64,000 bases of DNA from Amphiduros pacificus. Its lineage: Eukaryota; Annelida; Polychaeta; Phyllodocida; Hesionidae. The stretch is taken from positions 45,891,725 to 45,955,724 of the forward strand of contig OX439003.1 in NCBI GenBank assembly GCA_949316495.1, written 5' to 3'. Each line of letters begins with the position of its first letter. Position 1 is the first letter of the stretch. The translations under genes were made by a program, and so were the position numbers. Of the stretch, positions 1-59,800 are shown piece after piece. A model generated the notes under the pieces. It was not told the origin of the DNA and did not search any database. It was given only the letters and a program-made list of their open reading frames with translations.

Positions 1-1290
1 ACCTTTCATTGTGGCTGTCATGTGATATAAGAAAAGTTTGTACCTTTCATTGTGGCTGCTTATTGATATATAAGTAAGGTTTGTACCTTTTGTTGTCGTA
101 GTCATGTGATATAAGTAACGTTTGTACCTTTCATTGTGGCTGTCATGTGATATAAGTAAAGTTTGTACCTTTCATTGTGGCTGGTATATGATATAGAGCT
201 AAAGTTTGTAACTTTCATTGTGGCTGTCATGTGATATAAGAAAAGTTTGTACCTTTCATTGTCGCAGTCATGTGATATAAGAACAGTTTGTACCTTTCAT
301 TGTCGCAGTCATGTGATATAAGAACAGTTTGTACCTTTCATTGTGGCTGTCATGTGATATAAGTAACGTTTGTACCTTTCATTGTGGCTGGTATATGATA
401 TAGAGCTAAAGTTTGTAACTTTCATAATGGCTGCTATATGATATAGAAGTAAAGTTTGTACTTTTCATTGTGGCTGGTATATGATATAGAGCTAAAGTTT
501 GTAACTTTCATTGTGGCTGTCATGTGATATAAGAACAGTTTGTACCTTTCATTGTGGCTGTCATGTGATATAAGAAAAGTTTGTACCTTTCATTGTGGCT
601 GCTATATGATATATAAGTAAGGTTTGTACCTTTTGTTGTCGTAGTCATGTGATATAAGTAACGTTTGTACCTTTCATTGTGGCTGGTATATGATATAGAG
701 CTAAAGTTTGTAACTTTCATTGTGGCTGTCATGTGATATAAGAAAAGTTTGTACCTTTCATTGTCGCAGTCATGTGATATAAGAACAGTTTGTACCTTTC
801 ATTGTCGCAGTCATGTGATATAAGTAAGTTTGTACCTTTCATTGTGGCTGTCATGTGATATAAGTAAAGTTTGTACCTTTCATCGTGGCTGTCATGTGAT
901 ATAAGTAAAGTTTGTACCTTTCATTGTGGCTGCTATATGATATATAAGTAAGGTTTGTACCTTTTGTTGTCGTAGTCATGTGATATAAGTAAAGTTTGTA
1001 CCTTTCATTGTGGCTGGTATATGATATAGAGCTAAAGTTTGTAACTTTCATTGTGGCTGTCATGTGATATAAGAAAAGTTTGTACCTTTCATTGTCGCAG
1101 TCATGTGATATAAGTAACGTTTGTACCTGTCATTGTGGCTGGCATGTGATATAAGTAACGTTTGTACCTGTCATTGTGGCTGTCATGTGATATAAGTAAC
1201 GTTTGTACCTGTCATTGTGGCTGTCATGTGATATAAGTAACGTTTGTACCTGTCATTGTGGCTGTCATGTGATATAAGTAACGTTTGTAC

Positions 1291-1300
<10 letters not shown>
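1..1300. repeat. Minisatellite of about 41 bp anchored on the exon 63 splice donor
   Basis: About 31 copies, continuing off the left edge. Read on the minus strand, each unit contains CCACAATGAMAG|GTACAA, which is the last bases of exon 63 followed by its donor at 1290. The roughly five copies nearest the exon keep the exon form CAATGACAG; farther copies mostly read CAATGAAAG. Short open frames inside the array are repeat artefacts. Confidence 0.95.
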
Positions 1301-49128
<47,828 letters not shown>

Positions 49129-49330
49129 CTTAGGCCCTGTCTGTGATCCTCCTAGCTCAGCAGATGTCAGCAACTATCACCAACATGACAGTCCTATTGC
49201 AGGTATGATCTATGCTATGAACTACCAACCAGGATCCTAGCAGATATCCTGGAAGATATGTGGTGATCTAAGACGTGTTTAGGCCAATATATCATCGGTG
49301 TGAGGTGATTTACGTCATGGTTCACTCTAT
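49129..49330 (-). promoter_or_regulatory. Candidate promoter and 5' leader of the fibrocystin-L-like gene
   Basis: Upstream of the start codon there is a nine-codon upstream ORF (49157-49186), an inverted CCAAT motif with an ATATAT run at 49284-49292, and a CRE-like TGACGTAA at 49310-49317 read on the minus strand. These are weak motifs chosen by eye. No transcription start can be placed. Confidence 0.25.
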
Positions 49331-49899
49331 CTGCATATCAGTGCCCCCCATACAGCACCTAACCACCGACGTCTACATGCTACATGCACAGATACATTTT
49401 AAAACGCAAAACAACATTATAAACGATATCAATGAAATCAATTTTTTTAAATAGAATTTATCAGATATCAATTTGTCTGGGTAACATGCCCTTGTATGCT
49501 GTTTTCATTGGTTCACCGCAATAACAACCCCAACCCCCCCCCCAAAAAAAAAATAAAAGAAATAATACCCCACGAAACGCATACATCTTGACACACAAAT
49601 GATAGATTATATGAAATGCATTTATGTTCATTTATGATTTAGTATTTGATTTATCCATGAGGAAAGAATGAATAAATGTGATTTGTTTATGCCAATCTTT
49701 CCAGACGATCCATAAATAATGCTTTTGAGAAACCTGAGTATCAATTTCTTTTCCAGACATAATCAAGGAGGTGTGTTCAGAGACTATTTTCCATGATAAC
49801 AACAAATATATTTACGGAGGTACCTTAAGTAGATATGTTTCATTACAATAACAATTTATATAGGAAGGCACATTCAATACATGGCCATACATTTACAAG

Positions 49900-50920
49900 T
49901 GAGAAGTTCAAATCATCCAATTCAGCATGGCTTAGTTTTTTCATACTGAAGCTGAATTCTTCATTTTGAAATTTATTTTAGCAATATGCACATCAGAACA
50001 TATAAAATTGAAATATATTGTGGTTTTGGTAGAAATTATAAATAACAATGAATTTCTACAAAAAACAAAGGTGAAATCTTCATGTTCGGATCTTTTTTGA
50101 GCAATATGAAAGGCAGAACATATAAAATGATTTTTATGTTACAAAACAATAAAATTAAATCTTTTTATACAGAAAACAAAGATAGCATCAAAATATTTTG
50201 GTAAACTTTGGGCAATGACACATTAGCAAAGAAACTGTAATTTAATTGAGTTAATTAAAATTTTTATACAATGCTGTGACCCCAAAATATATGCAAAGCT
50301 ACCATGGAGTGATATGTGGCTCAGTGCTTAAGATGTCTGTCCTCTATGCTGAAAGTCTGGGGTTCGAATCCCTGTTGGGAAAAGTACTATTTTCATACTG
50401 AAGGTCAAATTTTCATATTGGGGTTCTGTATGAGTGAATTGATTTGTTTATTGCAAATATAGAAGAATATAAAATAATAGAAATGACTTAATACCAAAAA
50501 AAAAATGAAATCTTTTTATTGGTGTCCAAGTTAAGCAATATGCACATCAGAAGAATTTAATCATTTTTTTACATATAAAATTTTATCATGTTTATCATAT
50601 TTATTTATTTATTTATTTTTTTGCTAACACTGAACTCTTCACATTGGGGTAATGATTAGGCAATCATGTCAGAACATATTCAATTGAATATGTTTTTCAT
50701 CTAATTCTGATTTTATTTGAGCTCAGACATGTTTGGAAAGAAACTATAGTATGCTACTCTGCATTATAGAGGTAATTATTAAAAATACTTGCCTTGCTCA
50801 CATAAATATCATCAATTGTGAATTGACCAACATCGAGTCATAAATCATAATCAGGTGTCTAACACATAAACTGACCACTCAGTGCAGCTGTCAGAACAAA
50901 ACAGAATTTATTTCAGTTAG
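49900..50920. repeat. Interspersed repeat copy III, partial, with tRNA-like head
   Basis: A tRNA-like segment at 50300-50390 (GGTTCGAATCC) and repeated AGCAATATG and GAAATCTTCAT blocks are shared with 53.3-53.6 kb and 57.7-58.6 kb. Its end (50800-50900, GAATTGACCAACATCGAGTC) also recurs at 62463-62575. Confidence 0.65.
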
Positions 50921-51089
50921 CATTTATTCTCCTCCAGTTCACAGCCAGATTATTATGAATACTGATGACTTGCGGTTGATTCTGTGTGCACATTTACAGC
51001 TTTGGTGGCAGGGACTAATTTAATAGAAAAGCCCTGCTATGCAGGGTATAGCATGGAGCCAATTTCAAGATTTTATCATGGATTTTATA

Positions 51090-51725
51090 GTAATGCCTCA
51101 GTCACATTTGCACCGGGCGCCGGCCGGGCAGTAACAATCGGCCGACTTCACAGTCTGCCGGGCGCCGGGGAGTTTACAAGCAACAATCTGAGATATGCCG
51201 TAGCTGTGGTCACATTATTAAAGGGCACCGCACGGCACGTGCAAGACTGAATGACACAGACGTCTGCAGGATATCTTAAAGACGTCTGTCTCATTGACAG
51301 ACGTCTGTAGGATATCCTAAAGACGTCTTTATCATTGACAGACGTCTGAAAGACATCCTAAAGACGTCTGTCTCATTTGACAGACGTCTGAAAGACATCC
51401 TAAAGACGTCTATGATATATCGCAGGGAGCCCGTGCGATCATCTGACGATGGTCTATGAACACATGAAATAAATATAATCCTATTTTCACCGCACGATGC
51501 CACCGGCAGCCCTAAGATAATCTGCCGATGTCCCTGCGGGACACTGCCGGGACCCTGCCGTGCACTTTAAGATGATATTTGCTGATAAGACATCGGGGAA
51601 ACGCCGGCAACTTTTATGTGGCAGCTAAAAGTTCCCGATGACCCGGCCGACGTCTTAAAGATGCCCAATTGTGGCCGATGATCTCCCGGTGACAGTAACT
51701 GGCAATTTTAGGAAGGAGCATTCAC
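51090..51725. mobile_element. GC-rich repeat with internal AGACGTCT palindromic array
   Basis: A 630-base block far richer in GC than its surroundings (GGGCGCCGGCCGGG near 51116, CCCGATGACCCGGCCGACGT near 51629). At 51245-51410 about three to four units of roughly 55 bases each carry two AGACGTCT palindromes. Related short blocks (CCGGGCGCCGG) suggest a nonautonomous DNA element, but I cannot define terminal repeats. Confidence 0.45.
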
Positions 51726-52079
51726 ATATATATATATATATAACATAACCAAAAGAGGTATAATTGAGATAACGCATTTAAGGGTTTTGTTTCATAAAGG
51801 AGTATGCATATCAAAACCTGTGCCAGCAGTTTCTGGATGACTGCCAGTGCAAGGGACCGGACACTTCAGGGATCGACACCTGGAAAAGGATATCTGCCCT
51901 GATCATATATTTTACAATTGTTTGCATTGTAATAGATTAAAGAAGAAATTGAGCTTATTTTATTTGATAAAGGTGGCCTTAACATGAACAGTTAGGTACA
52001 GAATATTGTGATATCCCTTCTGTGTATACCTGATCTGCACAACAAATTCACATTAAATCTTTACTGATATTGATAACCA

Positions 52080-52200
52080 TAATGATCAAGTAATAAAACT
52101 GAATTAAACATCTCTAAAACATATATGATATTGAGAAATAAACAATACCATATATGTTTTAGAGATGTTTAATTCAGTTTCATTATTTGATCATAATGTT
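52080..52200. repeat. Foldback inverted repeat, arms about 48 bp
   Basis: The left arm (about 52081-52127) and right arm (about 52150-52195) are near-perfect reverse complements; both carry AACATCTCTAAAACATATAT in opposite senses. The loop is about 22 bases. A stem this long with few mismatches is either a MITE or a recent palindromic duplication. Confidence 0.85.
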
Positions 52201-52711
52201 TTATTCTTTGGTCATTTCTTTGAGATATTATTGATCCTTATTATCAACTGAGATCCATTACTTTGAGTAAAGCTCTTTATTTGCTATTCTGTTCCATATT
52301 ATGCATTCTTGTGAATCTCATTCTTATCTCCTACTCACTGCAGCATTCTGTTGAAGAATATCAGAGACGAATCACGTGTGCTCTTAGTCCAATGACATTA
52401 TGCTTGGACAACATCTTTCTTATAATCTTTGTATATAGAATCTTATGGTTTATAGTATTAAAACTGGGGAAAGGTCCAATGTGTTTGTCTCTTTGTTATC
52501 TTTTAGATGTTTGTCAATTTCTATTGGTCATTGCAATATCAATATAATAGTTATTTTGTGTTATATTGTTAAATCCAAATAATGACACATATGTATCTAT
52601 ATCTAACTAGAAATTGACTCAGCCTGAAAACAAAAAATGATACCAAAACCAAACAATTCGGCAAACCATACAATAGAAATGGATTATTCCCAGCCAAATA
52701 TATATGGTATA

Positions 52712-54330
52712 AACATGACGTGAACTGCCCTTCAGAGAAATCCCACACATTGCCAACCTATATTTGGCCATCTTGATTTAAATTATTAGAGTACTCATTG
52801 AGTACATATCAACATATTAGCTCCCTATGAAACCTACACCCCATTAGACTACTTTATGGTTGACTTCTCCCGATAAAATACCCAACATTCAAATCAATGA
52901 CTTTCCTTGTTTTATTACCATTTTCTATATATCAAGTTCAAGTTAAATATACAAAATGTGTCTGGACATTATATGACACATTTCATATTCTATGTAACTG
53001 CATGTTTACCTTATATACATACCTACAGACAATCAACCAGAAAATGGTGTCTTAAATTTGAATGAAACATAAATTGTAAATATCCATTTCTTCGTTTAAT
53101 CTTTTTGCTTGACTTTTGATACCATCGTAGACAAACATATTTTTAGAACATTTCTAACCATAATTGTACCTTGGGTGTTCTCTGAAATTATTGAATAGCT
53201 TCCTTCATAAAATAAAGTGATAACGCTTGTGACCATTTCTGTGATTTACCAGTGAGAATGTTACATTGTACTGTTCAATGTGGCACAGTGGGTAAGATGT
53301 CTGTCTCCCATGCTGAAGGTCTGGGCTTTAATTCCCCATTGGGAAAATTGCATTTCTCATACTGATGTCAAAATATTGTGGTTTTATTTGGGTAATATGC
53401 ATGTCAGAATAGAGAGAATTGAAATGTGTTTTGTAAATGCAGAAAAGAATGACAAGATATTTGGGTAATATGCATGTCAGAACATGTAAAATTGAATAAT
53501 TTTTTGCCAACATAGAAAATGCAAAAATAATAACTTTACACAGAAAACAAATATGAATCTTCACATTGGGGTTTTATTTGAGATCAGAGAAGCAAATAAA
53601 TTTTACATGGAGGATATTTTAAACTTCAAGTAAATTGGTCATAAGGCCACATTTGAGCAAAAATGAATATGTCGAGTGCAATGTAAAAGTTCCTATGTGT
53701 TATAACAATTCATCAATCTTTAAGACATACCTCCAAGGACAACTCTCATTCTTGTACGTATTTCATAAGAATGGCATATTATTATTCCAATAGCATCCAA
53801 GACCTTCAAAATGTGGAGTTGTAAATACTTGACCATGCCAAAATGGAAATCAACAAGTCACATTCAACCTGTATGTGCATTTCTCTATTCACCAGTAAGA
53901 AGATTTAATCATACTTTTCATAGTGTCCATTTTCAAAGGCTTGTCCTCTCCTTCCCACAAAAAATGCCATACGTTAAAGACTGGTCTCAATGCCTCCAAC
54001 ATAGCTCACAGTTCTTTGACAATATTAACAATATATAATTAGAATTTCTATATTTAAAAGAAATTGCAATCATTTTTCGATTGTCAAATAAAACCATAAT
54101 TTGAATGAATATGTGTTGTAATAATACTCAGCTGTAAGTGTGTCGATTTGCCCATTATTTCACGATATGTGGAAGTAACCACACACCTCCCTAATCTGAG
54201 TACTGATTTCAGCAAGCAAGTGTCCTCCGCATGATGAAAGCTGACACTTTTAATCCCTATCACTGGTACCCTGACCTGAGACTTTCCTACTTATGTCAGG
54301 TATTTTGGCTTCAGGGAAAAACATGTCATA
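52712..54330. repeat. Interspersed repeat copy I with tRNA-like head
   Basis: This matches 57098-59485 in the same order and orientation. Landmarks include GGCCATCTTGATTT, CATTGAGTACATATCAACA, a tRNA-like TCTCCCATGCTGAAGGTCTG at 53305, GGGTAATATGCATGTCAGAA, and TGAGACTTTCCT at the end. It is noncoding and intergenic. Confidence 0.75.
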
Positions 54331-54845
54331 TGCATTTAAACTAAGGGCATGAAAACTGTTACACCACAATAAAATATTCTAAAATTAAATGTAAAGAATA
54401 TAATGTATACAATGCTATGATTGCAAAGCTTTATTAGACATATTAAATATTTCTTTCATAATTTGTGTTGAAATGAGAAAGTCTGTGGTGGAAATAAGAC
54501 TTCAATATAAATAAGACTTTTCACTAAAAAGTTCACAAATTTTGTGTCACTCTTGCTCAAGACCTAAGATGTCATTATCTCACACAACTAATCACAGGAT
54601 TGAAATAGTACTGTTGGACACTACTTTATTTCTTTGAATTCCCTCAACAGGATGACACACTGTTCTGTTTTTTATACATTTGGTCTTAGCTTTGGGTAAA
54701 CATATTAGTCAATAGAAGAAAGTGGTATATTTTGAAATATTCACACTTTAAAGTCATGAAACTAAAATTAACAACTTTATACATGGATAGAAAATCTTCT
54801 TATCCAAGGTTGTGATTTCAGCTTTCAACCCTTTACATATAGGCC

Positions 54846-55200
54846 ATGGACCGTGGCGCAATTGGTTAGAGTGTCAGCTTATAAGCACCAGTTCCTCTGT
54901 GGTGATACAAAGGTCGTGGGTTAGATCCCGGCCATGCCGAGATGATACAATTTCACACATGAGCTGAGGCCTGTGCCAAAGGGTTGACCCGTTGTTCTTG
55001 TAAATCTGTGACTGGGTGGGTTCTGTGTGTAGGATCGTTGTGTACGATCTGTGCCTTTGATGGATGACAGGAGGTATGGGTTTGACTCCCACTGCCAGCA
55101 GTGTTACTTTCACACTGGTTAAAAAGCTGGAAAGTCAACCTGATATGGCCATAGTTGCTGAAAGGGTCTTAAAAACACCTTTTCACAATTTCACATGACA
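54846..55200 (+). mobile_element. tRNA-derived SINE, type 1
   Basis: The tRNA-like head has box A (TGGCGCAATTGG) and box B-like GGGTTAGATCC. A roughly 270-bp body follows, ending in TTAAAAACACCTTTTCACAA. The 3' part recurs at 48345-48402 (GATATGGCCATTGTTGCTGA). It does not fold as an intact tRNA, so it is a retroposon and not a tRNA gene. Confidence 0.8.
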
Positions 55201-55204
55201 GGAG

Positions 55205-55505
55205 AGGCGACGTGCCGTGGTGCAGTTGGTTAGAGTACCAGCTTATAAGCACCAGTTTCTTTGTGGTGATCCAAAGGTAGTGGGTTCAATCCCTGACCAT
55301 GCCGAGATTGAACTCACGATATAATTTCACATATGAGATGAGGCCTGTGCCTAAGGGTTTAACCCATTGTCCTTATAATATTTGACTGGGTGGATTGTCA
55401 TGTCGAGGATCTGCGACATGACAATTCAGTATGGCAGCACTACATCTGCTACAAGCTGGTCTTATCACGAAATGACTGAATGTTGAAAGTGATTTAAAAC
55501 CCCAT
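55205..55505 (+). mobile_element. tRNA-derived SINE, type 2, near full length
   Basis: The head (GTGCAGTTGGTTAGAGTACC) resembles the type 1 SINE just before it, but the 3' end is different: TGTTGAAAGTGATTTAAAAC then CCC. That tail is shared with the copies at 16.4, 16.8 and 20.1 kb. Two SINEs of different type therefore sit head to tail. Confidence 0.8.
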
Positions 55506-56191
55506 TGCAAAGAAACCTCAGAAGTATTAATTGATATCACATTGATCAAACAATTTCATCACTATCTTCGTTCTTCCGATTCTCTGATTTTGACAAGCTC
55601 ATAAACATGTCAATTTTCGAGGCGAATAATAGAAATTGAAATGGTGGCTCTGACCTAGGATATAATGTAATTGTTGCCGCCATCATTTTGAAAGAAGTAT
55701 ACATGTTTGGTATGGAATGATTGGATGCAAAAATTAATTTTCAAACACTTGGCCGTTCCCTTAATTTTCAAATATTTCCCACTTTCAGGGAAGAGTTCAA
55801 AGTTATATTTGATTTCCGATTTCATGTTGATTAAATAGTATATTAATAATTAAAAAAATTGTTGATATCGATTACAACCAGATATGTTAATTTCACAGGT
55901 TTGCATAAAACATTACAAGTAATCAGATTCAAAATCGCAAGACGGAAGAAAACCCTTGCAGATTTTCAGAAACCTCTAGACTCATTGGTACCCATGTAAA
56001 TTAACGGGAACTCTCTTGACTCAGGAATCTCTATAGACTCATTGAAATCCCCCAGACACATGTAAACCCTCTAGGCTATTGGAAATCCCTGTCATCTCTC
56101 GGAAACCTTGTAGATACACTGAAAAGCCTATAGACTCATAACGATATTCATTTTTACTTAATACACACAAGGAAGCAATAAACAATTTCTC

Positions 56192-56197
56192 TTTATT
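56192..56197 (-). terminator. Possible poly(A) signal of the DEG/ENaC gene
   Basis: This is an AATAAA on the minus strand about 640 bases past the stop codon. Its position is plausible for a 3' UTR, but AT-rich sequence yields this hexamer often. Confidence 0.25.
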
Positions 56198-56836
56198 GAA
56201 TTTACGTATATGCATTGCATTTGTCAATCATTACAGTGGGGAAACCCACTTAATCCACCAAATATCACGATCCCCCCGATATCATTAAATCACTGTCATA
56301 AAAAATGGCTGATAGTGATGTCAGTATATCTCTGTATATAAATGCCATATAATGGTGAATTGGTGCGAGGTACGGTGTCAATACCTACCTCCACTCCCCT
56401 TATTTAATCAGAGTAAATAACACTGTATTTTATCTATGACAGTTCTTTTGTAGTGATGTCATCCAGAGCTTATTATTCCAATACATCTCATTACGGACTA
56501 TGTCATAGAGTACATGTGGTTTATCGGCACTGTTCAGATACACCATTCATGCATCACTGAGCTGCCGAAGAGCACGTTCTGCCAATGATTTGATTATTTC
56601 CATATTATTTATCCGACGATCTTGTGTGATTCCTATCAGTAAAATATATACAAAGGGGCAACACAACGTCATATGAAGGCTTCTGAAGACACAAAGGTCA
56701 AAGTCTCAATGATGTGCAGAAGAATATACTGGAGATTGGTAAAGTTGGATTAATAAATGCCACACAACTGCATACAGGGATCCATCTCCATCCGAGAATA
56801 TTTACAGTTGCCAGGGATTGATTTGGTTAATGCTGT

Positions 56837-59800
56837 TTAGGGTTTGTTTGTAGAATCCATCTTCTTAATGGGGGTGACAGCTCTGCTCCTTTTGGGAACT
56901 GTAGCGTATATACACTTGAGTAAACTATTGTAGACTATAAGGTCTACAGCTTCCAGCATGGTCATCAGGCTTGCCCCTAGCATCAGTCCCATCAAACCTC
57001 CAACCTCACCTAAGAAGAGTGAAAGGTCAAACATCAGGATATGCGCCCTCCTCTTGGATTTAGTAATAAGATCAGAGAAATGCTATTGCAATCAAAATGT
57101 TCCCATGACGTGTACTCCCCTTAAGAGAAATCAAGCACTTTCCCAACCAACATTCGGCCATCTTGATTTCTGTTATGAGTGAACTCATTGAGTACATATC
57201 AACACATCAACTCCCTATGAAACTAACATCCCACCAGACTACTTTCCATATGACTTCTCCAGAAAAATGTGCACCACTCCAGTAACTGATTTTCTTTGGC
57301 TTATTACAATTCTCTGTTTTATGAGTATGAGCTAAATATATAAAATATGTATGGACATTATATGACACACCTCATATTCAATATAAATAACTACATGCTA
57401 ACCTTATATACCTACCTACAGAGAATCAACTAGAAAATGGTTAGATTTAAATGAGAGATGAGTTATGAATATCTGTTTCTTTAGATCTATTTGCATTACT
57501 ATTGATATCATCTTAGACAAACATATTTTTGGAAAATTTTACTCAACAAATTTAACTTTGGCTGTTGTGTGAAATAACTGAATATCCCTTTATAAAATAA
57601 CTTGACAAAGTGATAAGGATGTTGACTATTTGTGTGATGTATCAGTGAGAAAGTCAAATCATACTATTCAAAATGGCTCAGTGGGTAAGACATCTGTCTC
57701 CCATGCTAAAGGTCTGGGGTTCGATTCCCGCCAGGAATAAGCTTATTATTTTCTTTTTTTTTAATTCATGCTGAAATGAAATCTTCATTTTGAAGTTTTA
57801 TTTTCGCAACATGCATATCAGAGCATATATAATTGAAAAATTTTTTTTTATAGAAATTAAAAAAAATAGTGACTTTATACAATAAACAAAGATGAAATCT
57901 TCATGTTGGAATCTTTTTAGAGCAAAATGAAAGTCAGAACACTTAAAATGTGTTTTTGTTTTCTTTTTTCTTTTCCTTTTTTTTTCTGCAAATGTAAAAA
58001 ATACAAAAAAATGTCTTTATTAGCAAAGAAATGGAACAATTTCAATTTTCATACAATGCTGTGACTCCAAGTTTTCTATAGTACTGACACAGCGTGATAC
58101 ATGGCTCACTGGTTAAGATGTCTGTCTTCTATGCTAAAGGTCCAGGGTTAGAATCCTGGCTGGGAAAAGTATTATTTTCATGCTGAAGGTGAAATCTTAA
58201 TATTGGGATTCTGTTTGAGTGATATTTACTTCAGAAAACATAAATTGATTTGTCTATTGCAAATGCAGAAGAATATAAAATAATAAAAATGACTTGATAC
58301 CCCCCCCCCCCAAAAAAAAAGAAAGATGAAATCTTGAGTTCTTATTAAGTAATTTGCATATCAGAAGAATATACTTTTAATTATTTTATTTTGCAAACAT
58401 AGAAAATATGAATAATACTGACTTTATATAGTAAACAAATATAAAATCTTCATACTGGGGTAATATTTGAGCAATATGCATGTCAGAACATATGGAATTG
58501 AATATGTTTTTAGCCAACATAGAAATATGATAAATAGTAACTTAATGCAGAAAACAAATATGAAATCTTCATATTCCAATTTTATTTTAGTTTAGACAAA
58601 AAAAGAATAATAACATGGATCCAATTTCAAGATTTTATCATAGACTTTAAACTTCGAGTAAGTTGACCATGAGGCCAACCTTGAGCATCTGTGAATATAT
58701 CTAGTGCAATGCAATAGTTCCAAGTGTTTCAGCACTATCATGTGTCTCACAGGTCTGGTGATATGCTTTAACCTTTTCTCATGGCATGATTGCTCACTCA
58801 ACATTTAGCCTGGATCCTACTTTAAAAATAAACATGGACTGTACCTATCCTTTAAATATACCTGCACACAATGCTCATTCTCAACCCTTTATACCTGCAA
58901 ACAATGCACATTCTTAAATACATTCCATCAGATTGGTATGTTATATATTCCAAAACAATATCTTCAAAATATGGAGTTGTCCATATTTGACCATATCAGT
59001 CACTGACAGGATGGAAATCAACAGGTCACTTGCCACCTACATGTGCATTTCTCTGTTGTCCAGTGAGATCAGCCAACAATGCATGTACTCATATGTGCAA
59101 AGATCACCTCTTGGAAATGGTGTCAATGCCTCTAAAATAGTTCTCTAGTTTCACAGTTGTTTAAACACTATTAACAATACATAATTAGAATTTCTATATT
59201 TGAAATAAGTTCAAATATTGCAATCATTATTTTGATTGTCAAATAAAACCACAATTTGATTAAAGAAACATGTGTAGTAATAATGCCAGATATGTGTTCA
59301 GTGATTTGCCCACTATTTTTGACATGTGAAAGTGACCACAAACCCCACTAATCTGAGTACTAATCTCAGCAAGCAAGTGTTCCCAGCAGGATGTCAGCTC
59401 ATATTTTTAATCTCTACCGCTGGTACCCTTACCTGAGACTTTCCTCTTTTTGTCAGGTATGTTGGCTTAAGGGAAAAACACGTAATGATTTGTACTTATT
59501 GCATTAGTTGTACTGCTCATGTCTATTCTGAGTTTTAAAGAATTTATATTGATTTATTAACATAATACTAATATGCATAATATAATAATTCCCCACTGTA
59601 TAATTCCTAACAAAAATGTAAAACTAAATATCAAGGTAAAATACTTACTCAACAATGTCTGATAGGAGTATGCCTTTTGTTGATTGACCTTTTTCTCTGT
59701 TAATTCTTTGTAAAACAACTCCATTTGAAGAAAATTCTTCCTTCAATGAATAAGTGGAACGTATTTAATAAACGTGAGTTAATGACTCAGTCAAAAGCTG

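Larger units (their letters stand above)
54335..55590 (-). repeat. Third copy of the 0.8-kb dispersed repeat, interrupted by two SINEs
   Basis: Parts at 54335-54845 (CTAAGGGCATGAAAACTGTT onward) and 55518-55590 (CATTGATCAAACAATTTCAT) are consecutive in the intact copies. The SINEs at 54846-55505 fill the gap. The element is therefore older than the SINEs. Confidence 0.7.
49331..56836. other. Intergenic region between the two convergently oriented repeats-rich gene edges
   Basis: The two genes are on the same strand, with the DEG/ENaC gene ending upstream of the fibrocystin-L-like gene start. Apart from the repeats listed separately, 55600-56190 holds a loose run of AGACTCATTGGAAATCCC-like repeats (55975-56140). 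I see no further coding exon. Confidence 0.6.

Noticed and set aside
520-1063. Two similar 70-codon open frames
   Set aside because: They are read-through of the 41-bp minisatellite, with codons set by the repeat.
50300-50390. Possible tRNA gene
   Set aside because: Box B is present but the arms do not pair as a tRNA, and similar copies occur at 53.3, 57.7 and 58.1 kb; it is a SINE-like head.
54846-54935. Possible tRNA gene with box A and box B
   Set aside because: It continues into a SINE body and a second copy follows at once; it is tRNA-derived, not a tRNA.
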